Below, in pieces: positions 25,874-34,971 of a DNA stretch of 64,000 nt. The stretch comes from RUG12461 sp045661345 (GTDB lineage: Bacteria; Bacillota; Clostridia; Lachnospirales; Lachnospiraceae). A model generated the notes under the pieces. The model did not search any database. It worked only from the letters and a program-made list of their open reading frames with translations, and was not told the origin of the DNA. Each line of letters starts with the position of its first letter. The stretch's first letter is position 1. The position numbers were made by a program, and so were the translations under genes. Location of the stretch: positions 62,001 through 126,000 of the forward strand of contig JAZRFM010000005.1 in assembly GCA_045661345.1 (NCBI GenBank), written 5' to 3'.

Positions 25874-28800
25874 TCAACCCTCGTCAGCGATTTCGTCAAG
25901 GACTTCCAGGAGCTCGATGACCTTCTTGCTCATGGAGGGTGCGATGAGGATCGCCCACTCGGTGTCGGGAATGTATTCGCAGGTATCCTTTAAGTACTGC
26001 GAGGAGGATTCCTCGGTGATGTAAGGATACTCTTCCTTCTGGCTGCCATGGATGGACGGGTCGGACTGGATCACCGTCGGGGTGTCCATCTCCAGGGTCT
26101 CGCCGTCGTTACTTTGCACGGAGGTCGCGCCAATGGTAAAGACATAGCTGGCGGATCCGCCGGCGATCTGCGACATGGTCGCTTTGTCACCGATATAGAC
26201 ACAGCGGTTTCTGGTCAACGGTCTGCACTTATCCACAGCCGCAAGGCTGACGTATTTCTTGGAGGGATCGCCCAAGTACTGGCGGTAAATAAAGCCGTTC
26301 CCCTCCGCCAGAAGCTGGCTCAACAGGTCTTTTGCCCTCTGCCGGAGCTCATCGTCGCCGCGGTCTTCCGCGAACTTATTCAGACCGGCCACCACCGATG
26401 CCTTATCGGAATCCGAAAGAGAACTGAAGGGTCCTCCAAAGGCATCCTGGATTGCATCGTTGAGATCTCTGCCGTCCAGGCCGCTGGCACCGCCGCCACC
26501 GCCACCGTTCAGGCCGCGTCCGCTTGCGCCGGAGCCTGTGCCGCTGCCGCCTGCACCGCCGCTGCCATTATCCCCGGAGGTGCTGTCACCGGCATTATCA
26601 CCCGAGCCGGATCCATCGGTACCATCCGAGCCGTCCGGTCCTGTGCTGCCGCCGCCGCTGCTGCCACCTGCATTTCCTGCGTTGTCACCTGCGTTGTCGC
26701 CCGTCGGACCGCCGCTTCCGGAGCCGTCGCCATCTTGTCCGCTGTTGCCGCCATTATCGTCTCCGTTCCCTTCGTCTCCGTCTCCGGTGGTACCGTCATC
26801 ATAGAAGGGGCTGCTCTTTGCCCTCTCTGCCGCATCATCCGCATAATTCTGAACAGACAAAGGCGCACCTGCCAGCTTCAGCTTATCCTGGATATCATCC
26901 ATATTGAGACCGACATCCGCTGCAGCATCCAGAAGATCTCTGATCCTGTCATAGTCATCATTTTCAATATCACCGATCAGGTCTTTTTCAATATCCCGTT
27001 TTGCACCTTCCATATCATCCAGACCGATGAGTGCGTCCGCCTTGGATGCCGCATCACCTGTGCCATCCAGAATGGAAAGATTCCTATCGCGCTGGTCGGC
27101 AATCTCCTGATCCTTTTCCCCGATCTTCCTGTCCAGATTATCCATGCCGTCCAGATCGTTATCATCCAGCAAATCCAGACGTTCCAGATTCAGCACTGCC
27201 TTATCTTTGGCGGGATCCTCCTTGTCCAGACCGCCTCCGGCAGTCACGGTTTTTTTCAGTGCGATGAGCCAATTGATATGATCATCAATCGCCTCTGTTT
27301 CATACTGACCGTATGCATCAGTGGAAACTGCCGGTTTGAGACCATCTGCCCAGTTAATCCTCTCATCAATATAGGAAAGGGCGGGATCTCTGGCGAGCCT
27401 GATCACTCTGGCCTTGATAAACTGCTGTGCTTCTCCGATGGTACTGGAAAGCTCGGCCTTTTGCTGCTGCAGAACCTTCCGGATGGTCTCCTCGGAGCTG
27501 TCCGGATCATTGACGGCCTTGATATATTCTTCTCCCGCAGCCTCATGACTCTTTTCCTGAAATCTGGCATCAGCCGTCATCTGAAGGGAATCCAGTGTTG
27601 TCAGCTCCCGGTCTTTATGACGAATGGTACTGCCCAGAATATTGTCCAGGTCCGTCAGCATCTGAAGATTTCCGCGAACCGCCTCGGGTCCCGCGGCCGC
27701 ATTATCTATGACCGCCTGGCTGGCATCGTATTCAAATTGCTGCGCCACGGTATCTCCGTTTTTCAATGCCATGTCGTTGTAACTGTTATAGGCACTGGTG
27801 GCCGCTGTCACCGCAGAACCTACCACCTCCATCATGGAGGAATCCGGCTGAAACATGGTTCCGTCCGTATTGTCCCCGTAATCCCCCGCCATCACGGCAT
27901 AGGAACGCCCAAAATCAGAGGTGCCATAGGCCACCTGACTAAAGAGATTGTTTAAGGGTGCACCGATCCCGTAATTGTGCTCGTCATTCATGACAAGGTT
28001 GTAATACGCCTTGGAACGTCTCGCAGAATCAAGTTTGTCCTGCAGCAGCATCGCGCGATCCGCTTCCTCCTCATACCCGCCCTGCTTTAAGGGCAGGTAG
28101 AGATTGGAAATCGCCGCCAGCTGCTGGTCATAGCGATCCGTATCATCATCGCGGATGCTGGTGGAGCCTGCCCAGAACTGTTTGAACAGGTTGATCCGGT
28201 AGCGGATCACGTTGATATCGTTGGTTCCCAGGATGGAAATGGCTCTTTGATCCCAGGGGCCATAATACCCCACCAGAGGTATATCCGCTTTAACGGCCTG
28301 TCCTCTCAGGTATAACCGCGTCGTTCCGGAAATGGAGTTCTGCGGCTCCCACCAGTGTTTTGAATCCTGCTGCTGCGCGTATGCCTTGGAATGAAAGATC
28401 CTTCCATGTACCTCAGGCTTCGGGAATGGAGAGTACCAGGAACTTCTTCCGTCACCGCCGTTTCCCTCATTAAAGTAATAGGTGACCTCGTGCCCGTACT
28501 CCTCGTCGGTCTGAAGCATATCCACAAGCTGCATATCCCCGGTGTACCGTTTTTTCAGCTCCATATATCCCCGATCCGTACTCCACCAGCTCCACCACAG
28601 GAACCGTCTCCTCCAGCCATAATCCACCTCTTTATATTTATCACCGCCGTTCAAGTCCCAGGCGCACAGATAGTCGTGATTATTGATGGAAGCATTCTTC
28701 CAGTAGTTCACATTGTCCTGCATCTCCTGGGAACGGGGGAAGGGCTGGTCATGCTCAAAAAAGAGCACGACTCTGTCGTAGGTGTAGGCACCGGATCCGG

Positions 28801-29884
28801 TGCCGCCCCGGCTCATGGGCTTTAAGTTGCCGGCATCAATCTGGAGACGGATGCCCTTCAACTCCGGAAGCGTATCCAGTTCGTAGGGATTTGAAATGTT
28901 GAAAATATCCACATACTCACCGGTCTTCGGGTTCTTCGGAATCCCGTCGGGTCCTATGATCACGGAGATGTAGTAGTTCATCAGCTCCGTGTCCGCAACG
29001 TCATCTCCGGAGGGCAGAATCGCATTCAGGCTGCTGGCACTGGCAATATCCCGCCAACGACCTCCTGCCAGCTCTGATTTGTAATACATGATCTGCTGGT
29101 CATCCTCCGCCATGGAGCGAACCGCTCTGGTATATGTGGTGGTATTTGCGGTCTGCATGTCAATCAGCCAGGTGCCGATAAACAACGTCCCGGCGGGGAC
29201 AATATTGCCTGCTGCCACATAATCCCGGTAGGTGATGTAGCTATCGGTCTTCAGGATATTCACCTTGTCATCCCCAACGTTGTTGTCCGTGGCATAATCC
29301 TTTGCCTTCTGCATGACAACATCGCCATAGCTCTTCACCACAATGTAGGGGCTGCCGGCAGCCGTCACCAGCTCGTCATAAAATGATACCAGCGTATCAT
29401 CATCGACCATAGCGGCCTGCGCCACGTTGTTGCGGGCCCAGTCCACCATCATATCCCCCAGAGTATAATCCAGAGGCATGGTGGAGCTCGAAAGTGACTG
29501 CAGCTTGGAATCGTCCAGGGTGGCGATTCCCTGATCCACCAGTATCTGTACACACTGTGTGGTCACGGTATGAAGATTTGTGGTGCTCCAGGCAGAGGTA
29601 ATATGGTGCACTCCCTCAAAGGCGGCGATAATCTGATCGTCAGTAACTCCGGCTCCTTCACCAGGCTCCGCATCTGCCTTGATGGAAAGCTCTATGTTTT
29701 TTTGCACCAATGAGATAATGAGATTACGCACAGTCGTAGTACCGTCGTTCTCCCATGTACTGACCTCATCCGCCACCACCGGTTCCGGAACAGCCACCGT
29801 AGTCACCGCCATGGCCACCAGAAGGAGCAGGCTGGCAAGGCGTTTCGCAATATGCAGTTTTCTCCTTCCTGTCTCTTTCTTCAT
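25874..29884 (-). CDS. Giant secreted protein, paralog of 20175-25649
   Basis: 1336 residues. A basic start and hydrophobic run (LASLLLLVAMAVTTVAVPEP) form a signal peptide with likely cleavage near residue 39 (VVADE). The N-terminal domain shares YVAAGNIVPAGTLFIGTWLI, YYKSELAGGRWRDI and ISNPYELDTLPELKGI with the 1824-residue protein. It lacks the long central coiled coil of that paralog and has shorter helical segments (about 760-1040). A Gly/Asp/Ser-rich linker of about 110 residues precedes a C-terminal domain with GFIYRQYLGD, IAGGSASYVFTIG, EYPYITEES and WAILIAPS. This domain faintly resembles the copper-amine-oxidase-type cell-surface domains of Firmicutes. The stop lies 10 bases past the next gene's end, so the genes are co-transcribed. 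Extracytoplasmic location is well supported, and function is unknown. Confidence 0.75.
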   Translation of the reverse strand: MKKETGRRKLHIAKRLASLLLLVAMAVTTVAVPEPVVADEVSTWENDGTTTVRNLIISLVQKNIELSIKADAEPGEGAGVTDDQIIAAFEGVHHITSAWSTTNLHTVTTQCVQILVDQGIATLDDSKLQSLSSSTMPLDYTLGDMMVDWARNNVAQAAMVDDDTLVSFYDELVTAAGSPYIVVKSYGDVVMQKAKDYATDNNVGDDKVNILKTDSYITYRDYVAAGNIVPAGTLFIGTWLIDMQTANTTTYTRAVRSMAEDDQQIMYYKSELAGGRWRDIASASSLNAILPSGDDVADTELMNYYISVIIGPDGIPKNPKTGEYVDIFNISNPYELDTLPELKGIRLQIDAGNLKPMSRGGTGSGAYTYDRVVLFFEHDQPFPRSQEMQDNVNYWKNASINNHDYLCAWDLNGGDKYKEVDYGWRRRFLWWSWWSTDRGYMELKKRYTGDMQLVDMLQTDEEYGHEVTYYFNEGNGGDGRSSWYSPFPKPEVHGRIFHSKAYAQQQDSKHWWEPQNSISGTTRLYLRGQAVKADIPLVGYYGPWDQRAISILGTNDINVIRYRINLFKQFWAGSTSIRDDDTDRYDQQLAAISNLYLPLKQGGYEEEADRAMLLQDKLDSARRSKAYYNLVMNDEHNYGIGAPLNNLFSQVAYGTSDFGRSYAVMAGDYGDNTDGTMFQPDSSMMEVVGSAVTAATSAYNSYNDMALKNGDTVAQQFEYDASQAVIDNAAAGPEAVRGNLQMLTDLDNILGSTIRHKDRELTTLDSLQMTADARFQEKSHEAAGEEYIKAVNDPDSSEETIRKVLQQQKAELSSTIGEAQQFIKARVIRLARDPALSYIDERINWADGLKPAVSTDAYGQYETEAIDDHINWLIALKKTVTAGGGLDKEDPAKDKAVLNLERLDLLDDNDLDGMDNLDRKIGEKDQEIADQRDRNLSILDGTGDAASKADALIGLDDMEGAKRDIEKDLIGDIENDDYDRIRDLLDAAADVGLNMDDIQDKLKLAGAPLSVQNYADDAAERAKSSPFYDDGTTGDGDEGNGDDNGGNSGQDGDGSGSGGPTGDNAGDNAGNAGGSSGGGSTGPDGSDGTDGSGSGDNAGDSTSGDNGSGGAGGSGTGSGASGRGLNGGGGGGASGLDGRDLNDAIQDAFGGPFSSLSDSDKASVVAGLNKFAEDRGDDELRQRAKDLLSQLLAEGNGFIYRQYLGDPSKKYVSLAAVDKCRPLTRNRCVYIGDKATMSQIAGGSASYVFTIGATSVQSNDGETLEMDTPTVIQSDPSIHGSQKEEYPYITEESSSQYLKDTCEYIPDTEWAILIAPSMSKKVIELLEVLDEIADEG

Positions 29885-29893
29885 AGGTACCTC

Positions 29894-32800
29894 TTAAACA
29901 GCATCCAGTTGCTTCTTCAGCGCTTCAATTCTGGCGTTCTGATCCTGATAGTCGTCATTGGCGGCATCGTATTCCACCTGGGCATCCTCCTGTTTCTTCT
30001 CGCAGATGGGGATCGCTTCTTTGGCATCCTGCTCATCCTTTTCGGCCTGCGGAATCAGATTATTCTCAATATTCTCGATCCGTGCCCGCGCTTCGGCCTC
30101 TTTTCTCTCCTTTTCCCGCATGGCGGCAAGGGCGGCCTCGATCCGATCCTCGTGGGAATCTCCCCAGAGTGAGCGGATCTTATTGCCGATACGCTCAAAG
30201 ATGTTCATATCTTCAAGCTCATCTTGAAGTTTATTTGCCTTGTTCTTGTACTGCTCCTTCGCCTGACGGTAGATCTGCTCCATCTGTTCCTGCATTTGCT
30301 TTTCAATCTTGAGCTTCTCCTGGGTCTGCTGCGCAGTGATCAGCTTCTCCTGCTGCTCCTTCAGTTTTGTGATGGCTTCGTCCAGAACCTTCTCCTTTTC
30401 CTTGTAGACCGCCTCGATCTCCTTCATGGTGGCCTGCTCCGCACGGATGTCATCGGCAATCTGTCTGCGTTTCAGCTCCTTTGCCGGATTCAGCTTGTCT
30501 TCCTTCTCCTTGAGAATGGCGAGCTGTTTGTCATAGGCTTCATTTACTTTCTCCAGCTGAGCGAGGACGTTGCTCTGGGAAATCTTTCTCGGATCGTCAT
30601 CCGGCAGCGCTTTGATATCCGCTATCTGCTTTTCCAGATTTTCTTTATCCTTTTGCATGATCTCCATCTGCTTCTGGATTGCCTTACACTGCTTCAATTC
30701 ATCCGTGTAACTCATCAAGAACTGGACATTTTCCGTGGTTGTCTCTATATTGTAGATCTCTGCCTCTGCCTTGGCCTGTTCGTAGGCCGGACCTGCATAC
30801 TTGTCCAGCTCTCCCAGCCTGTCCCCTGCCAGATTATATACCTCGTCCGGCTGAAGATTCAGCATCTCCTGAATCTCCTCCTCACTTACGGGATAAGCGT
30901 TTCTGTCAAAAGAGGAGTGGGATTTGATCTCATCCTCAAGAGCTCTCTTTTTCCGTTTGGCAGCCTGCAGCTGAGCCAGTACTTCCCTGGCCTCCGGGTC
31001 GGACGCCCCCTTCTCCGCCGAGAGCTGGTTGAAGCGCTCCTGCAGCTCGGTTTCCTTATAAGCCCAGGCATCCCGCTGTGACCGGAGTTCCTTCATGTCC
31101 TCCTCGTATTTCATTTTTCCCACCAGCTCCTCTGCGGCATCCCGCAGTATCTGCTGTCTTTTCAGCTCGTCTTCTGCGTCCTTCGCCTTTTCCTCATCGG
31201 ACTTGGATGCTTCCTCCGCTTTCTGATCCGTCAGCTGTTTCAGCTCCTCCGCCTGCTCCGTACGTACCCGCTCCAGATCCTCTTCCGTCAGGTTATCCGC
31301 CGCATGGTCTATCTGATCCTGGAGAGTGCTGATCCGCTCCTTATAATACTCCGCACTGGTAGTATCCCCGTTTTCCTCAGCCTCTTTCATAGCCTGCTGA
31401 GCCATTTCCAGATCTGCCGTAAGCTGATCCTTCTTGTTCTTCGTAGCCAGTTCTGCCAATGCCACATCCTGCATATCCGCAGTCATCACATCCTGATCCT
31501 TTACCAGGCGCTGATTGGTGGTGTCAAACCGGGCGCCACCAAGGAAAGTACCATCCGAATCAAACAAACGCATGGTCAGCTGACCCAGGTCTCCCCGGAT
31601 GAAAGACAGATAGCTGAAGGGCTGATCCACGGACACCAGATGATCCGAGAAAAGATACAGGCTCCGGTCTGCGGAAAGGTTATAAAAGGCCGCTTCCTTT
31701 CCCTGTCCGAATTCTTTTTTCACCGCATCCTGATCAAATTCAAACTCCATGCGGATCATATCCGTGGTCGTATCGTCCACCAGCTTGTAAGTGCCAATGA
31801 CGCCGGTATCCCTCCCCTCCGGCACCACGTATTTCTCCGTGATATCCAGAGGACCCCAGGGAATGGTGGGGTCGATGACCACATCATCGATAAACTCATT
31901 CACATCCCAAAGTCTGATCACTACCTCATCGGCATTGTCCTTGTCCAGCTTCAGGTGGCGGATCGAGCCGTCCTTGGGTGTCTTGGATCCGATGGTACGG
32001 TTGTTGATCCGCAGTTCAAAATCCGTCACGTTCCAGGGGTAGTAATCCGGATTCTTTTCTCCGCTTTCCAGAAACTCCTGCCCGTTATAGTCCGGCACAT
32101 CGATCGTAACCACAAATTCCGCATCGGAAATGATGGAACGAATGCTGTAATGGGCGCCGGTCTTGGTAATTCCTTCCAGAGAGTTCAGCTGATCCTGCAA
32201 AGAACCGTCGCCGGTTTCCTGAGACACTGTTTCCAGGAACTGGGAGACGCCGCCGCAGGTGGTTTTGTCGAAGCTGTAAAGGGTCTGGGAATAGGAAGCA
32301 AGAGATTCATTATTCGAAGTCTGTGCAGCCTCGTATTCCTGTTGCTCTGTCTCAAACTCCTCATTGGAAAGCTCTCCCATGAGGTTTCGGACTTCATCCG
32401 CCACCAGCTTGTCCTGGAGCTCCAGCATGGTACCGTTGGCCTCCAGATAGGCTTTTCTGGCGCCGGCATATGTATCATACCCGTCCTCTACCGCTGCACG
32501 GATCTCGTCCTTGGTGTTTTCCAATTCCTTTCTGGCACTCACATACTCCATGGTATCGGTGAACAGTACCTTGGGGTCATCCTCCACCCAGTTCATGCCG
32601 TCACTGTCGCCCTTCAGATAGGCCTTTGGAAACTTGATGAACAAAATCTTGTAGCTTCCTTCCCAAGGAGAGTCGATCTGCTTCAGGAATTTATCATAAT
32701 CCTTGCTGTAGGCCTTCTGGTTCACGTCCGAACCGTCCAGAGCCTGCTGTACATAGGAACTGATCGTACCGATGTATGCGCCGTACTGCCCTTTGAAAAG

Positions 32801-33634
32801 GCTGTAGTTGGTCTGCAGGGAAAGAAGCGCCAGATCCGCAGCCTGCTGAGCCTCATAAACCGTATGGTCCCTTTCCAGGGCATAGGTCTGAAGATATTCG
32901 ATATTCTTTCTGGACATCTCCGCTGTGGCAAAGGCATTTTCGAAAATGTAGTTTGTGGTAATGTCGATCTTCAGCTCTTTGCCGAGTTTCTCCTTATTGC
33001 GCTGGAATTTAGTCTCCTGCTCGGTCTTTTTGCTTTGCAGCGTTTTCTGCCGATCCGTAAGCTTGTCCACCACGTCCTGGGTGACCTCGCCGATCTTTTG
33101 TCTGGCCTGCGCCTTTTGAAGCGCAGTATTAAGGTTTTTCAGCCGTTTGTTGAGAAATTCCAGTTCCTGCTGCGCCTGAATAATCCCGATGTAAAGATTG
33201 GATACCTTTTCATATTCCTCCAATTTCACATCCGTGATTTTGTGCTGAAGATCCTTGATCTGATACTCCAGCTGGGTAGGCTTGTACTGAAATTCAAAGG
33301 CTTCCGCCTCACTGGGTTTGGTGGGGAATTTGAAGCTGAGAAGAGGACTCCAGCGGAAGGTGCTCATATTATGCTGCTTCTCTCTGAGAGAACGCACAGC
33401 GGAATCCCTGGCGGCGCGCTTGGTGGTGATCTGAAGCTCCAGCGCTTCGATCTTGTCACTTCTGGCCACGGCCACGTTTTTGGCAGTCGCCAGCTTCAGG
33501 ATGCCGGCAGCCTGTACAGTTTCCGGTTTTGCACATAGAGAAACAGGGATCACGATCGATGCCGCAAGCACGAAAGAGACCACCCGTTTTCCGATACCTT
33601 TTATCCAGTTTTCTCTGAATAGTGTTTTCTTCAT
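29894..33634 (-). CDS. Secreted 1246-residue helical protein with TolC-like N-terminal region
   Basis: The N-terminus VVSFVLAASIVIPVSLCAKP is a signal peptide with cleavage likely near residue 42 (VQAAG). Residues about 45-430 have the alternating long helices of TolC/outer-membrane-efflux-like proteins (NVAVARSDKIEALELQITTK, VSNLYIGIIQAQQELEFLNK, AQARQKIGEVTQDVVDKLTD). The 'Q-A-x-R-Q-K-I-G-E' turn is characteristic. Residues about 480-720 are beta-rich (LYLFSDHLVSV, TMRLFDSDGTFLGGARF). From about 740 to the end it is coiled coil, Glu/Lys-rich. A TolC-like helical barrel in an apparent monoderm is surprising. It could form a tunnel or collar through the wall. The ribosome site is AAAGGAG, five bases before the ATG. 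Confidence 0.72.
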   Translation of the reverse strand: MKKTLFRENWIKGIGKRVVSFVLAASIVIPVSLCAKPETVQAAGILKLATAKNVAVARSDKIEALELQITTKRAARDSAVRSLREKQHNMSTFRWSPLLSFKFPTKPSEAEAFEFQYKPTQLEYQIKDLQHKITDVKLEEYEKVSNLYIGIIQAQQELEFLNKRLKNLNTALQKAQARQKIGEVTQDVVDKLTDRQKTLQSKKTEQETKFQRNKEKLGKELKIDITTNYIFENAFATAEMSRKNIEYLQTYALERDHTVYEAQQAADLALLSLQTNYSLFKGQYGAYIGTISSYVQQALDGSDVNQKAYSKDYDKFLKQIDSPWEGSYKILFIKFPKAYLKGDSDGMNWVEDDPKVLFTDTMEYVSARKELENTKDEIRAAVEDGYDTYAGARKAYLEANGTMLELQDKLVADEVRNLMGELSNEEFETEQQEYEAAQTSNNESLASYSQTLYSFDKTTCGGVSQFLETVSQETGDGSLQDQLNSLEGITKTGAHYSIRSIISDAEFVVTIDVPDYNGQEFLESGEKNPDYYPWNVTDFELRINNRTIGSKTPKDGSIRHLKLDKDNADEVVIRLWDVNEFIDDVVIDPTIPWGPLDITEKYVVPEGRDTGVIGTYKLVDDTTTDMIRMEFEFDQDAVKKEFGQGKEAAFYNLSADRSLYLFSDHLVSVDQPFSYLSFIRGDLGQLTMRLFDSDGTFLGGARFDTTNQRLVKDQDVMTADMQDVALAELATKNKKDQLTADLEMAQQAMKEAEENGDTTSAEYYKERISTLQDQIDHAADNLTEEDLERVRTEQAEELKQLTDQKAEEASKSDEEKAKDAEDELKRQQILRDAAEELVGKMKYEEDMKELRSQRDAWAYKETELQERFNQLSAEKGASDPEAREVLAQLQAAKRKKRALEDEIKSHSSFDRNAYPVSEEEIQEMLNLQPDEVYNLAGDRLGELDKYAGPAYEQAKAEAEIYNIETTTENVQFLMSYTDELKQCKAIQKQMEIMQKDKENLEKQIADIKALPDDDPRKISQSNVLAQLEKVNEAYDKQLAILKEKEDKLNPAKELKRRQIADDIRAEQATMKEIEAVYKEKEKVLDEAITKLKEQQEKLITAQQTQEKLKIEKQMQEQMEQIYRQAKEQYKNKANKLQDELEDMNIFERIGNKIRSLWGDSHEDRIEAALAAMREKERKEAEARARIENIENNLIPQAEKDEQDAKEAIPICEKKQEDAQVEYDAANDDYQDQNARIEALKKQLDAV

Positions 33635-33639
33635 ACTCC

Positions 33640-33667
33640 TTTATACGAACATGGGTCCGACATGGCA
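33640..33667 (-). promoter_or_regulatory. Motif copy C upstream of the secreted-protein genes
   Basis: TTCG-TATAAA (-10-like, 33645-33640) with TGCC at 33667-33664, the same 18-base gap as at 20066-20093. As a promoter it would start at or next to the ATG at 33634, giving a leaderless message, although AAAGGAG lies between. It may instead be a binding site for a regulator that recognises TGCC-N14-TTCGTATAA. Confidence 0.4.
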
Positions 33668-33730
33668 ATACAGGAGCGTCTAATTTTTACAAAAAAGAAA
33701 AATTATTTTTGTGCAAAATCACAGGAACTG

Positions 33731-34966
33731 CTAGCGCAAATCAGACAGCGATTCTGTGTGGATGAAGTAGAAATCAAACATATCCGAACCGCGGTTGGAG
33801 ACGAAGGTATAGATCAGTCCGTCTTTGTGATAGGTATGGAGGTAGACCTCGTATTCCCGGTCATAGTCTTCCACTTCCGTATATTCGGTAAAGACGTCAT
33901 TTTCCTTCATCTCTACCCGTCCATCCATGGTCAGGCGCTGATGATCGTAGAGGTAGTTGATGGCCAGTGCCTCGGGAAGGGTCGCGTAGGAAGTACCGGC
34001 ATAAACCGGTGCACCGAACACGTCATTCAGACTGCTGATGGTCTGACAGGTCTCACTGCCGTACCGGAAGGAATCCTTCAGCACATACACGGAATCCACC
34101 TTGGCATCGCTGTCGATGGAATCATCATCCACGATCTCCACCGTCATGGCATCGATATCCTGCAGAAAACGGACACGTTCCACACCGGAGACATACATCT
34201 TGCGCTCCCCGGTATAGGCTGCCGCCACCTCGGAGTTGGTCTTGCCGATCAGGTTGGAATACAGGATCTCGTCATGGGAGAAGCGGCCGCTGTAGACCGG
34301 ATTATTGCTCATGTCATAGAGGATCCCGTCCCCTTCCTTCATATCCATGGCAAACTGTCCCGCATACTCCAGGGTTCCGTTGGGACGGTAAAGCTTGCCG
34401 TCACCACTGTGCAGATTTTCGTGGAAATTGCCGGTGTACCAGAGCATCCCGTCCTGATAATACTGGGTGCCCGTTGCTTCATACATGTTCTTCTGAAAAT
34501 TTCCCTGGTAGACCACGATCCCCTGAGGATTTTTTAAGGTCCCGACTCCGTTGCAGGAGCCGTCACTGACCTGCCCCTCATAGGCGAGATACCCGGATTT
34601 TCCCTTGATTCGGACTGTTCCCTTGGCAAATTTCAGCAGAACGGAGTTGTAGGGATAGGTCTTGATGGAGCCGTCCGCACGCTGCGGAAACAGGGTGGAC
34701 CGCACGGCATAGATATACATCACGGACAAAACACCGATGACCACCACGATAGCAAAGCACAGCCGCTTGCTGACCAGCCACCGCCCCACGGTATAGTAAT
34801 CGTCCTTGTTGCGGGGTCTGACATTCAGAATCTTCGTAAAGAAGTTCCGGATCGCCTCGATCCCCAGTGTCAGCCAGTAGGCCGGGTTGAAGTAATACCG
34901 CAGCCGTGTGACAAAGGGGGTAAACTTCGCTTTTAAGCTCTGAAGAAGTATCTGAAATAAATTCAT
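33731..34966 (-). CDS. Membrane MORN-repeat protein
   Basis: 411 residues. One membrane span (about residues 71-92, LCFAIVVVIGVLSVMYIYAV) follows a 70-residue basic cytoplasmic segment. Outside it, residues about 125-225 are MORN repeats (YEGQVSDGSCNGVGTLKNPQ, YQGNFQKNMYEATGTQYY, YTGNFHENLHSGDGKLYR, YAGQFAMDMKEGDGILYD). The C-terminal 170 residues form a beta domain with no family I recognise. MORN repeats bind lipids or other proteins. The gene starts 5 bases after the 830-residue membrane gene ends, so the two products probably act together at the membrane. Topology (C-terminus outside) follows from the single span and basic N-terminus. Confidence 0.8.
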   Translation of the reverse strand: MNLFQILLQSLKAKFTPFVTRLRYYFNPAYWLTLGIEAIRNFFTKILNVRPRNKDDYYTVGRWLVSKRLCFAIVVVIGVLSVMYIYAVRSTLFPQRADGSIKTYPYNSVLLKFAKGTVRIKGKSGYLAYEGQVSDGSCNGVGTLKNPQGIVVYQGNFQKNMYEATGTQYYQDGMLWYTGNFHENLHSGDGKLYRPNGTLEYAGQFAMDMKEGDGILYDMSNNPVYSGRFSHDEILYSNLIGKTNSEVAAAYTGERKMYVSGVERVRFLQDIDAMTVEIVDDDSIDSDAKVDSVYVLKDSFRYGSETCQTISSLNDVFGAPVYAGTSYATLPEALAINYLYDHQRLTMDGRVEMKENDVFTEYTEVEDYDREYEVYLHTYHKDGLIYTFVSNRGSDMFDFYFIHTESLSDLR

Positions 34967-34971
34967 TTACC

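Noticed and set aside
31304..33538. Plus-strand frame of 744 codons
   Set aside because: Antisense to the 1246-residue secreted protein; long only because that gene has few codons whose complement is a stop.
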